Source: Clostridiales bacterium
Lineage (GTDB): Bacteria > Bacillota > Clostridia > Christensenellales > Aristaeellaceae
DNA: 42,229 nucleotides
NCBI GenBank assembly: GCA_004554085.1
Contig: SFNY01000010.1
Location: 1-42,229 of the forward strand
Reading direction: 5' to 3'
This document shows, piece by piece, positions 17,282 to 26,263 of the stretch. The notes below the pieces were generated by a model, which saw only the letters and a list, made by a program, of their open reading frames with translations, was not told the DNA's origin and ran no database searches. Position numbers and translations under genes: made by a program. Numbering within the stretch: position 1 is the first letter of the stretch; every line of letters starts with the position of its first letter.

Positions 17282-18241
17282 CTAAACAATCGGATCGTAG
17301 AATGTATCCAGTATGACGCGCATCAGGGCGTCCTCGTCCGGATAGAATTCATACAGTCCGCTGTCGCCGACGATGTTTTCGCCCTCGATTTCAATGATGG
17401 GAAGGATCGAAAAGTGCCCGGCCAGATTGGCCAGATTCATGAGCCTGCCCCGGCTCATGTCCGTAACCGTATAGGGGTCTATCGCATCAAAGAGCGCATT
17501 GATGCCGGACGAGGACTCATCCAGCCGCTCCATGAGCGCCTCTTTTGCAGATTCCATGTAGTTGCGCTGCCGCAGCAGGCGGGACGCATTGCTTCCGTCG
17601 CCGATGTCATAACGGTACCGCAGATAATACTCCGCCTGCATGCCCGTGAGCGTCAGCGTCTTTCCCGCGGTCATCTCCGGATCATATACGGAAAAATCCT
17701 CATCCAGCGTCACCCGGACGCCGCCCAGCGCGTCATTCAATTCGCTGATGCCGTCCAGCCGCATGGCCAGATAGGAATCGATCTGAATTCCATTCAGCCG
17801 CTTGCTCAGGCTCTCCAACGCCAGCTCGCAGCTCCTCTGATCGCCATCGCCATAGCTGAACGCCATGCAGATCTGCGACATCCGCGTCCCGATGGGCTCG
17901 CCCAGAAGGTTCATAACTGTGATTTCCGCCATCAGATCCCGGTTGATGTGAATCGCCGTGACCGTCTGCGCGCTCTCATCAAATACGGCCAGCAGCTGAA
18001 AGTCTGCCTGGCCGCCGTTGCGATAGGACGAGTCGGCCTCCGCCTCCCAACGGTCAACGCCCATCAGCAACACTGTGGTCAGCCGTTTCTTTGGCCGGTA
18101 TGAAACGCCTTCATATTCGATGCGGCCCGCATTCATCCTGCTGTCCAGATCTCCCCATACCGTTTCAGCCGTGCAGTAATTTGCAATAAAACAAATCAGT
18201 GCAAGAAAGACCAGCACTGTACCGGGAATTATTCTTTTCAT
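17282..18241 (-). CDS. LytR-CpsA-Psr (LCP) family ligase
   Basis: LCP proteins transfer undecaprenyl-linked polymers onto peptidoglycan outside the membrane. This one has 319 residues. An N-terminal membrane anchor at 5-25 is followed by the catalytic domain, with TTVLLMGVDRW, QADFQLLAVFDESAQTVTAIHINRDLM (the pocket motif, Asn-Arg-Asp in place of the common Pro-Arg-Asp), and DGISELNDALGGVRVTLDEDF. It also has LTLTGMQAEYYLRYRY and SNASRLLRQRNYMESA, the conserved lipid-binding arginines. It is the first gene of the capsule operon, as in many cps/eps loci, and has CGAGGA six bases before ATG. I see no convincing promoter in 18242-18517, though that gap is AT-rich. Confidence 0.9.
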   Translation of the reverse strand: MKRIIPGTVLVFLALICFIANYCTAETVWGDLDSRMNAGRIEYEGVSYRPKKRLTTVLLMGVDRWEAEADSSYRNGGQADFQLLAVFDESAQTVTAIHINRDLMAEITVMNLLGEPIGTRMSQICMAFSYGDGDQRSCELALESLSKRLNGIQIDSYLAMRLDGISELNDALGGVRVTLDEDFSVYDPEMTAGKTLTLTGMQAEYYLRYRYDIGDGSNASRLLRQRNYMESAKEALMERLDESSSGINALFDAIDPYTVTDMSRGRLMNLANLAGHFSILPIIEIEGENIVGDSGLYEFYPDEDALMRVILDTFYDPIV

Positions 18242-18470
18242 AACGATTCCTCGTCGTTGTTGTTTTCGCTTCTATAACATGCGCTGTTGCATCCCGACTT
18301 CTGCACCAAACTGAATTCTATCCGCTTATGATTGTGGGATAAAGATTGTTTCATTGCCTGTTATGTTCGGAAAACATCCGGATCTTTTTATAATTCATAC
18401 GAAAATTATATTACCATGACTGGAATACAATGTCTACCCCCCGCAAGCCACAGCATATACTTTTTTTACA

Positions 18471-18504
18471 TTTTCTACATATTTTCCTTCGCCCAGTGTA
18501 GAAA
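18471..18504. repeat. Inverted repeat in the gap before the ICE fragment
   Basis: TTCTACA (18471-18477) pairs with TGTAGAA (18498-18504). It lies in the AT-rich 276-bp gap between the LCP gene and the first conserved codons of the ICE helicase. The abrupt AT-to-GC change around 18505-18520 marks the probable left edge of the mobile-element fragment. No function is assigned. Confidence 0.35.
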
Positions 18505-18517
18505 TATTGGACAGGCT

Positions 18518-21500
18518 ATGCGCGGCATGATCGGCTTGCGCGATCTCACGCGGGAGCTGATTCAGGCCCAGCTGGAGGGCGCGTCCGACGCTGTGGTCGG
18601 CGACTTGCAGCTTAAACTGAAGGAGCGCTATGAAGCCTTTTCCAGTCGGTTCGGCCTGCTTTCCGACCGGCGCAATGCGCAGGTGTTCCGGGAGGACGAC
18701 GGCTACTACCTGCTGACCTCGCTGGAGATTCTGGACGAGGAACACAAGCTCCAGCGCCTCGCCGACATGTTCACCAAGCGCACCATCGCCCAGAACCGGC
18801 CCATTGACCATGTGGATTCCGCAGCGGAGGCGCTGGCGGTGAGCATGGCGGAGCGCGCGGCGGTCGATCTGAATTTCATGGCCGATCTCACCGGCAAGGA
18901 CAGGGATGTGCTGATCTCCGAGCTGAACGGCCTGATCTATCAGGACCCCGCCGGCAATCCTGCGCCCTACGAGAAGTAGCAGACTGCGGACGAATACCTC
19001 TCCGGCGATGTGCGCCAGAAGCTGGCGCTGGCGGAGATCGCGGGCGAAGGGTATGAGGCGAACGTAGAGGCACTCAGGGCCGTGCAGCCGAAGGATCTGG
19101 AGCCTCATGAGATTGACGTGCGTCTGGGCGCGACATGGATTCCCGCATCCGATATTTCTGATTTCGTCCATGAACTGCTGCACACGCCCTATTACCTTCG
19201 ACGCGTGATTCAGACCGAGTATTCCGCTGCCAGCGGCGCGTGGAATATTTCCAACAAGAGCCGCGACAGCAGCAACGATCTGGTCAACACGCAGTACGGC
19301 ACCAACCGCCGCAATGCCTACAGGATCATCGAGGACAGCCTGAACCTGCGCGACACGCGGGTATTCGATACCGTCCAGGATGCGTATGGCAATGAAAAGC
19401 GCGTGCTGAACCAAAAGGAAACGATTCTCGCCCAGCAGAAGCAGACGGCGATCCGAGAGGCCTTCAAGGACTGGATCTGGAAGGCCCCGGAGCGACGCGA
19501 GCGCCTCTGCAGGCTGTACAACGATACCTACAACTGCATCCGTCCCCGGGAATACGATGGTTCGCACCTGAGATTCGTCGGCATGAACCCGGAGCTGAAG
19601 CTCCGTCCCCACCAGAAGAACGCCGTCGCCCGCATACTGTACGGCGGCAATGCGCTGCTTGCACACTGCGTCGGCGCAGGCAAGACCGCGATCATGATCT
19701 CCAGCATCATGGAGAAGATTCGCATCGGCCTCGGACACAAGGCGCTGCTGGCCGTGCCCAACCATCTGACCGAACAGACGGCGGCGGAATTTCTGCGCTT
19801 CTATCCCGGTGCAAAGATCCGGGTCGCCACTAGACGCGATTTTGAAACAAAGAACCGCAAGCGCTTCATGGGGCGCATCGCCACCGGCGATTACGACGCC
19901 ATCATCATGGGACATTCCCAGTTCGAAAAGATTCCCGTGTCCAAAGAGCACCAGAGGATCATGCTGGAGGAACAGATACAGGAGATCATGGACGGCATTC
20001 AGGAGATCAAGCACGCCCGCGGTGAACGCTTCACGATCAAGGAGCTGGAGCACACGAAGAAATCCCTTGAAGCAAGGCTAAAAAAGCTCAATGATGATTC
20101 CGACAAGGACAACGTGATTACATTTGAGGAATTGGGCGTGGACATGCTCTATGTGGACGAGGCGCACGGCTACAAGAACCTCGCGGTCGTGACCAAGATG
20201 CGCAATGTGGCCGGCATCAATACCATGGAGGCGAAGAAGTCCTCGGACATGTACATGAAGACCCGCTACCTGTCCGACCTCACCGGCAATCGCGGCGTAG
20301 TCTTTGCCACCGGCACACCCATTTCCAACAGCATGACCGAGCTGTACACCATGCAGCGCTATCTCCAGCAGTCCACGCTGAAAAGGCACGGGCTTTCGCA
20401 CTCCGACAGCTGGGCGGCAAACTTTGGCGAGACGGTCACGGCGATTGAGCTGGCTCCGGAAGGCACCGGCTATCGCATGAAGACCCGCTTCTCCAAGTTC
20501 TTCAATCTACCGGAGTTGATGCGCATGTTCAAGCAGATTGCCGACATCCAGACCCCGGACATGCTGAACCTGCCCGTTCCGACGCTGAAAGGAGAAAAGA
20601 CACAGAACATAAGGACGGAGGCCAGCGAATATCAGAAGCGAATGGTCGCCGCGCTGGGTGAGCGGGCGGACGCCGTCCGCGGCGGCAGCATCGATCCCAG
20701 GGAGGACAACATACTCAAAATTACGAACGACGGCAGGCTCCTTGCGCTGGACGTGCGCCTGATCGATCCCACCCTGCCCGACGATCCGAACAGCAAGGTC
20801 AACACCTGCGTCCGGGAGGTGCTGCGCATCTATGAAGAAGGTACGCCGCAGAGACTGACGCAGATGATCTTCTGCGACCTCTCCACACCCAGGGTGGAGC
20901 GCACGGACGGCGGTTTTGACGACGTGTATCACGATCTCAGGCGCAAGCTCATCCGGGGTGGTGTACCCGAAGGCGAAATTGCCTTCATCCATGATGCAAA
21001 CACGGAGGCGAAGAAGGACGAGCTGTTTGCCAAGGTGCGCTCAGGCGCTGTCCGCGTCCTGATCGGCTCCACAGCGAAGATGGGCGCGGGCACCAACGTG
21101 CAGACGAAGCTGAAAGCCCTGCACCATCTGGACTGTCCCTGGCGACCCAGCGACCTTCAGCAGCGCGACGGGCGCATCCTCCGTCAGGGCAACACCAACA
21201 GCGAGGTCGAGATCATCCGCTACATCACGCAGGATACCTTTGATGCGTATTCGTACCAGCTGGTTGAGAACAAGCAGAAATTCATCGCCCAGGTCTGCAC
21301 CAGCAAGAGCCCCGCGCGCGGCGCGGAGGATCTGGATGAAATGGCGCTGTCCTACGCGGAGGTCAAGGCGCTGACGGCGGGCAATCCCGCCATCCGGGAG
21401 AAGATGGATCTGGATGTGCAGGTCTCTCGCCTGAAGCTGCTCAAGTCCAACTGGCAGTCCGAGCGCTATCGTCTGGAGCGCCGCGTAGGTGTGGAGCTTC

Positions 21501-22096
21501 CCGGCGAGGTCGCCCGCCTGGAAACCCGAATCAGCAACATGGAATCCGACATTTAGCTCTACAACGACCACAGGCCCTCCGGCGCGGAGGGCTTTTCCAT
21601 AGCCCTGATGGACAACAGCTTCGACAAGCGCGCCGACGCAGGCGAACGCCTGATGAAGCTGCTTTCTCTGGTTCACATCGGCGAGAGCATGAAGGCCGGA
21701 ACCTACTGCGGCTTTACACTGCGCCTGAGCAAGCCGGACATGCTGAGCAATCCCCGTGTAGAAATTCAGGGCGGCAACAGCTACTACGTCGAACTGGGCG
21801 ACAGTCCCCTCGGCAACATCCAGCGCATCGAAAACGCGGTGGAGGGCATTGTGCAGGCGAAGGAAAAGGACGAACGCTCCCTGAGCACCGCCAGAGGACA
21901 GCTTGCGGATGCCAAAGCCGAACTGGGCAAGCCCTGGCCGCTGGAGCAGGAGCCTCAGGAGAAATCCGCCCGCCTGATGAAGCTGAACACTGAACTGGAC
22001 ATCGGCGGCAGCGATACCGGCGCAGCCGCCCTCGCCGATGACGAAGATGAACCCGAACCCAGCCGCAATCGCCGCGGCAGAGATGAAGAACGATGA
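18518..22096 (+). pseudogene. N-terminally truncated ICE helicase with two in-frame TAG codons
   Basis: This is the SNF2-like helicase half of the giant methylase/helicase protein of Tn1549-like conjugative elements (family size over 2000 residues; the whole N-terminal methylase part is absent). The reading frame runs through 18518-22096, 1193 codons. It has MRGMIGLRDLTRELI, DEYLSGDVRQKL, VEALRAVQPKDL, RPREYDGSHL, Walker A GAGKT, YVDEAHGYKN, VFATGTPISNSM, IGSTAKMGAGTNVQ and QQRDGRILRQGN (motif VI). It is broken only by TAG at 18977-18979 (before QTADEYLSGDV) and TAG at 21554-21556 (before LYNDHRP). Both sit where the frame is otherwise preserved, consistent with TGG or CAG ancestors. Nearby genes use TAG as a normal stop, so recoding is unlikely. 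It looks like a decaying remnant. Confidence 0.8.
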
Positions 22097-22109
22097 AAGG
22101 GAGATTCAA

Positions 22110-22355
22110 ATGAGAGAACGCTACGAGCAGCGGCTTTTCCGCATCCTTGCGGAGGCGGGCCATCCGCCCATCCGCATCCTGACCATCACGCCGGAGGAAC
22201 TGGTGGAGGTTCCCGGCATCACCGTGCCCAACATCCGGGCGGTGCTTTGCGTGCAGAATAAGCTGCTGTCGAAGGACAACAACCTCCGCGCAGGCCGCCG
22301 CATCCGGGAACTGCTGAAGGAGCATGCCGGAGAGACGGAGGAGCGTGCGCAATGA
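22110..22355 (+). CDS. Small ICE-associated protein of unknown function
   Basis: The protein has 81 residues from ATG 22110, which has AAGGGAG seven bases upstream; longer readings in frame overlap the helicase end. The sequence is basic and helical, with ITPEELVEVPGITVPNIRAVLCVQNKLLSKDN resembling a short DNA-binding or helix-hairpin module. I do not recognise a named family. It is translated from the same direction as the helicase and overlaps the next gene by four bases, so it belongs to the element fragment. Confidence 0.6.
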   Translation: MRERYEQRLFRILAEAGHPPIRILTITPEELVEVPGITVPNIRAVLCVQNKLLSKDNNLRAGRRIRELLKEHAGETEERAQ

Positions 22356-22999
22356 TGGAGATGACCATGCGTGCCATGACCCCGGCGGAGCACAACTACT
22401 GCTATGCGCAGAGCCGGCAGATTTCCATGCAGTCGGGCCTGATCGGTCATCTCTGCGCGGACATGGGCAGCGACGGCAGGGCGCTTTACAGCAGCTTCTT
22501 CGACTGCCAGCCTGAGCTGAAGACGGAGGCATTCCGTTCGGAGCTGAACGGGGTGATCAATGCCCTCCGCGCCGCCCCGCTGAAGGATCGCAGCACCCTT
22601 GCAGCCTACTGCCGGGAGCAGCCGGACAGCGGCATCGACCATGACGGGCGCGAATACGGCTTCCGGGCGGACACGCCGGAGCACTCCTTCATGCTGCGGC
22701 TGAACCCCAACCGGGGCGAGTACAACCTGTACTGCTACTGCTATCAGCGCAGATGTCACGACCAGCACATCTCCAATTACGAGGACCTGGGCGCTGGCGA
22801 GGTGCTGCTGGTCTATTCCGAGGACATGCTCGTGCAGGATGTGAACGGTCAGGAGATTGACCTAGCCGATCTCTCCGCTGAGAATCGCATCCGGGTGGAG
22901 CTTGCGCCCCGGGAGAAAATACCCGGCTCCGAAGGCTACCTCGATCCCGTCATTGAGAGCATCACGCTCCTACCCACGGGCAGCGACGAGTACATCTGA
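22352..22999 (+). CDS. Conserved ICE protein of unknown function
   Basis: The protein has 215 residues. MRAMTPAEHNYCYAQSRQISMQSGLIGHLCADMGSDG and LRLNPNRGEYNLYCYCYQRR resemble a protein commonly found just after the helicase gene in Tn1549-like elements, as I recall that family; its function is not known. The start ATG 22352 overlaps the previous stop (ATGA) and has GGAGG ten bases upstream. The C-terminal third is acidic and ends normally at TGA. No catalytic motif is visible. It appears intact, unlike its neighbours. Confidence 0.65.
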   Translation: MMEMTMRAMTPAEHNYCYAQSRQISMQSGLIGHLCADMGSDGRALYSSFFDCQPELKTEAFRSELNGVINALRAAPLKDRSTLAAYCREQPDSGIDHDGREYGFRADTPEHSFMLRLNPNRGEYNLYCYCYQRRCHDQHISNYEDLGAGEVLLVYSEDMLVQDVNGQEIDLADLSAENRIRVELAPREKIPGSEGYLDPVIESITLLPTGSDEYI

Positions 23000-23005
23000 T
23001 GCACC

Positions 23006-23899
23006 ATGCGGGCGACAAACAGACGCTATGTCACCGAATCCGAAATCCGTGCGGCGAAGCAGATCGACCTGCTGACCTATCTGCAAACCTATGAGCCAAA
23101 TGAACTGGTGAAGGACGGCTCCGGGTACCACACGCGCACCCACGACAGCCTGAAAATTTCCAACGGCATGTGGCACTGGTTCAGCCGGAGAATCGGCGGC
23201 AGAACCGCGTTGGACTATCTGATGCACGTCCGGAATATGGATTTCGTTCCCGCTGTGCAGCTGCTCTGCGGACTTGGGAGCATTTTGCCGCCAAGTTCAG
23301 ACAAGGAGGGAAACTGCGAACATAGGGACATTTTGCCCCCAAGTCCGGGCAAGGAGAGGAAGGAACCGAAGGCGTTTGAACTGCCACCCACCTATCCCGA
23401 TTGCAGCCGGGTCACGCGGTATCTGCGGCGGCGCGGCATTTCCTCCGAAGTTCTGCGCCGCTGCATCGACGAGGGGGCGCTCTATGAGGCCAACCGGTAT
23501 CACAACGCGGTGTTCGTCGGCAGAGAGCTTCAGCTGATGGCGCTGGGCGACAACGTGGCCCACAGCCTCGGCCTGCGAGTGGAGCGCTTCTGGGCGCTGT
23601 TTCTGGTCGCCGCCGCCATGCTCGCGGGCGCTGCGGTCAGCTTCGCCGGGCTGCTGAGCTTCGTGGGACTGGTCGCGCCCCACATGACCCGCATCCTGCT
23701 GAAGAATGACGCGCAGCTGCAGCTCCCCATCGCGGCAACCTTCGGCGCGGCGCTGTGCCTGATCTGCGACCTGATCGCCCGCGTGGCCTTCGCACCCTTC
23801 GAGCTGCCGGTGGGCATCGTGCTCTCCATCGTAGGCGCGCCCTTCTTCCTGTACCTGCTGCTGATCCGCAAGAAGCGCAGCCGCCACGACGCCACCTGA
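23006..23899 (+). CDS. Chimeric ORF: DUF3991 N-terminus fused to FecCD permease C-terminus
   Basis: The 297-codon frame joins two unrelated halves. Residues 1 to about 173 are the N-terminal part of a DUF3991/TOPRIM primase-like ICE protein: IRAAKQIDLLTYLQTYEP, ISNGMWHWFSRRIGGRTALDYLM, YLRRRGISSEVLRRCIDEGALYE, HNAVFVGR; the TOPRIM half is gone. From about residue 174 (base 23525) it becomes the last third of a FecCD/BtuC-type permease: ELQLMALGDNVAHSLGL, AGAAVSFAGLLSFVGLVAPHMTR, FELPVGIVLSIVGAPFFLYLLL. The N-terminal six helices of the permease are missing, so transport function is doubtful. The fusion is in frame. The ABC ATPase follows after 11 bases with its own GAGGAGG site, so the downstream genes may now be read from ICE-derived transcription. 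Confidence 0.75.
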   Translation: MRATNRRYVTESEIRAAKQIDLLTYLQTYEPNELVKDGSGYHTRTHDSLKISNGMWHWFSRRIGGRTALDYLMHVRNMDFVPAVQLLCGLGSILPPSSDKEGNCEHRDILPPSPGKERKEPKAFELPPTYPDCSRVTRYLRRRGISSEVLRRCIDEGALYEANRYHNAVFVGRELQLMALGDNVAHSLGLRVERFWALFLVAAAMLAGAAVSFAGLLSFVGLVAPHMTRILLKNDAQLQLPIAATFGAALCLICDLIARVAFAPFELPVGIVLSIVGAPFFLYLLLIRKKRSRHDAT

Positions 23900-23910
23900 G
23901 GAGGGATACC

Positions 23911-24681
23911 ATGCTGGAATTTCGTGAATTGCGCGCGGCCTACGACGGCGTGGAGACGCTGCACGGCGTGAGCGCACATCTTGCCCCCGGCAAGCTCACC
24001 GCCATCATCGGGCCCAACGGCTGCGGCAAGTCCACGCTGATGAAGTGCGCGGTGGGCCTGATGAAGCCCTCCGGCGGCGAAATCCTCCTGAACGGACAGG
24101 CACTTTCGGACATTCCCGAGAAGGAGCGCGCACGCCATCTGTCCTACATGCCCCAGAGCCGCATCGCGCCGGACATCAGCGTGCGCCATCTGGTGACCCA
24201 CGGCCACTATCCGCACCTGAAGTGGGGTCAGAGCCTGCGCCGGGAGGATCGGGAGATCGTTCAGGCGGCCATCGAGCGCGTAAAGCTCGGTGCGCTTGCA
24301 AACCGGCCCGTGAGCCGGCTCTCCGGCGGCGAGCGGCAGCGCGCCTACCTCGCCATGATGCTCGCCCAGCAGACGCCGGTGATGCTGCTGGACGAGCCCA
24401 CCGCCTATCTGGATCTCTCCAGCCAGTTTGCGCTGATGGAGCTGCTGCGGGCGCTGTGCGGGGAGGGCCGCAGCGTGATTCTGGTGCTGCACGAGCTGGC
24501 GCTGGCGCTGGAGTACACCGATTCCCTGCTGCTGATGGAACGGGGTCGCCTCGTCGCGGCGGGAAGCCCGGAGGAGGTCTACCGCTCCGGACAGATTCAG
24601 AGGATCTTTTCCATCGACGTGCGCCGGACATCGGACAATAAATACCTATTTTATACGGAAAAACAGGAGGTTCGCACATGA
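23911..24681 (+). CDS. FecE-type ABC transporter ATPase (set 1)
   Basis: This is the cytosolic ATPase of an iron-siderophore/heme/corrinoid importer. It has 256 residues from ATG 23911, preceded by GAGGAGG. Walker A is GPNGCGKST, the Q-loop is in YMPQSR, the signature is RLSGGERQRAYLA, Walker B is VMLLDEPTAYLD, and the switch histidine is in LVLHELALALEY. Its partner permease upstream is truncated and fused to ICE sequence, so this ATPase may be orphaned. It overlaps the CbiK gene by four bases (ATGA), so the pair is co-translated. Confidence 0.9.
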   Translation: MLEFRELRAAYDGVETLHGVSAHLAPGKLTAIIGPNGCGKSTLMKCAVGLMKPSGGEILLNGQALSDIPEKERARHLSYMPQSRIAPDISVRHLVTHGHYPHLKWGQSLRREDREIVQAAIERVKLGALANRPVSRLSGGERQRAYLAMMLAQQTPVMLLDEPTAYLDLSSQFALMELLRALCGEGRSVILVLHELALALEYTDSLLLMERGRLVAAGSPEEVYRSGQIQRIFSIDVRRTSDNKYLFYTEKQEVRT

Positions 24682-25409
24682 AACAAGCAATTCTCGCCGT
24701 CAGCTTCGGCACCAGCTATCCGGAGGCGGAGCAGAGCTGCATCCTGCCCGTCGAAGCGGCCCTGGCGAAAGCCTTTCCCGGACACGATGTGCATCGGGCA
24801 TACAGCTCGCGCATCATCGTGCGCAAGCTCCGGGAGTGCGGCGAAGCCATCGAGAGCGGAGCGGAAGCCCTGGAGCGCCTGCGCAGGGAGGACTACGGGG
24901 AGATCGCCGTCGTTCCCACCCACATTCTGCACGGCATCGAGTACGAGGTGGTAAAGGAGGCGGCGGGCGACCTGCGCGTGTCAGAGCCGCTGCTGGAGAC
25001 GCAGGCGGATCTGAGCTGGATGGCTGGTCTACTGGGCAAGCTCGCCGCAGAGGAGGGCCGTCCCCTGCTGATGATGGGCCACGGCACCGAGCACGCCGCG
25101 GACGAGACCTACGCCCGTCTGCGCAAGCAGCTCCCGGAGAACGTGTACCTCGCCTGCGTCGAGGGCGAACACAGCCTGGAAAAGCAGCTTCCCGCGCTGG
25201 AGCGTCTGCCAGTAAAAGAGCTTGCACTGATGCCGCTGATGCTGGTCGCCGGGGATCACGCCCGCAACGACATGGCCGGGGACGACGAGGATTCCTGGAA
25301 ATCGATCCTGACCCGTCGCGGCTTCGACGTGCGCGTCCGCATGCAGGGTCTGGGCGCGCTGCCGGAGGTGCAGGCAAGATTCGTGGAAAAGGCGCGGAAG
25401 ATCGTCTGA
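24678..25409 (+). CDS. cbiK: Anaerobic sirohydrochlorin cobaltochelatase CbiK-like
   Basis: CbiK inserts cobalt (or iron) into sirohydrochlorin. The protein has 243 residues, typical length. It begins MKQAILAVSFGTSYPEA, the family start. The metal and catalytic residues correspond to His135 in MGHGTEH, Glu162 in CVEGEHS and His194 in VAGDHARNDMAGDDEDSW, matching the His-Glu-His triad known from Salmonella CbiK. No other cobalamin genes are in the window. Here it is the last gene after an ABC ATPase and permease fragment, an arrangement seen in some Clostridia where the chelatase may act in tetrapyrrole or metal recovery. The true substrate is open. Confidence 0.88.
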   Translation: MKQAILAVSFGTSYPEAEQSCILPVEAALAKAFPGHDVHRAYSSRIIVRKLRECGEAIESGAEALERLRREDYGEIAVVPTHILHGIEYEVVKEAAGDLRVSEPLLETQADLSWMAGLLGKLAAEEGRPLLMMGHGTEHAADETYARLRKQLPENVYLACVEGEHSLEKQLPALERLPVKELALMPLMLVAGDHARNDMAGDDEDSWKSILTRRGFDVRVRMQGLGALPEVQARFVEKARKIV

Positions 25410-25419
25410 CATAGGTAAA

Positions 25420-25444
25420 CCCGAGGGGCTTGACTCCCCTCGGG
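25420..25444. terminator. Bidirectional terminator between cbiK and the opposing ABC operon
   Basis: 9-bp stem CCCGAGGGG (25420-25428) with CCCCTCGGG (25436-25444), 10 bases after the cbiK stop and 27 bases past the end of the opposing ATPase gene. Followed on the plus strand by CTTTGCTTCT. Confidence 0.75.
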
Positions 25445-25471
25445 CTTTGCTTCTATTATTAATTATTAGAT

Positions 25472-26248
25472 TCATTTGTTTCCGGGCAGGTTGCCCCGGT
25501 GGAAGAACACGCGCAGCAGGCCGTCGCTTCCGACGCTGACCTCCGCGTCCACCTCATAGATCTCCTTGAGGAAGTTGGCGGTGAGCAGTTCTTCGGGCGT
25601 GCCCACGCCGACGACGCGGCCGTCCTTGAGGGTGTAGAGCCGGTCGCAGTACATGGCAGCGAGGTTCAGATCGTGAATGGCCGCCACGACGGTACAGCCC
25701 AGCCGCTTCACCGTCTCCATCAGCTGCAGCTGATACTTGATGTCCAGATGGTTCGTGGGCTCGTCCAGCACCAGCAGCGCGGTCTGCTGCGCCAGTACCC
25801 GGGCGATGAGCGCGCGCTGCTTTTCGCCGCCGGAGAGACTGGAGAAGCCCCGGTTCCGCAGGCTGATCAGCTGTGTCTGCTGAAGAATGCGCTCCACAAG
25901 GGCTCGATCCTCGTCGTCGTCCCGCTCCAGCAGGTGCTTGCGAGCCTGACGGCCCATCATCACGACCTCCTCCACGGTGAAATCGAAGCTGCTCTCGCGC
26001 TCCTGTACCACGACGGCCATGCGCTGGGCCATCTCGCGGTTGCTCATGGCCAGCAGATTCTCGCCCATCAGCACAATTTCGCCCTTCTGAGGTTGCAGCA
26101 CCTTGTACACGTTCTTGAGGAAGGTGGACTTTCCGCTTCCGTTCGGGCCGATGATGCCCACAAATTCGCCCTCGGACAGGGTAAAGTCCACGCCCCGCAG
26201 AATCTCATGCCCCTGGACGGCGTAGTGCAGTTCTGTGGTCTTCAGCAT
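25472..26248 (-). CDS. FecE-type ABC transporter ATPase (set 2)
   Basis: This ATPase subunit of an iron/siderophore/corrinoid importer has 258 residues. Walker A is GPNGSGKST, the signature SSLSGGEKQRALIA, Walker B LLVLDEPTNHLD, and the switch HDLNLAAMYCD. The order on the minus strand is binding protein, permease, then this ATPase, a complete transport set. It begins 15 bases after the permease stop and ends just before the shared terminator. Confidence 0.92.
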   Translation of the reverse strand: MLKTTELHYAVQGHEILRGVDFTLSEGEFVGIIGPNGSGKSTFLKNVYKVLQPQKGEIVLMGENLLAMSNREMAQRMAVVVQERESSFDFTVEEVVMMGRQARKHLLERDDDEDRALVERILQQTQLISLRNRGFSSLSGGEKQRALIARVLAQQTALLVLDEPTNHLDIKYQLQLMETVKRLGCTVVAAIHDLNLAAMYCDRLYTLKDGRVVGVGTPEELLTANFLKEIYEVDAEVSVGSDGLLRVFFHRGNLPGNK

Positions 26249-26263
26249 GCCTGCACTCCTCCC

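Noticed and set aside
18518..22096. TAG read as an amino acid in this organism
   Set aside because: Intact neighbouring genes stop at TAG (9872-9874, 13860-13862), so general recoding does not fit; kept only as a question for the element.
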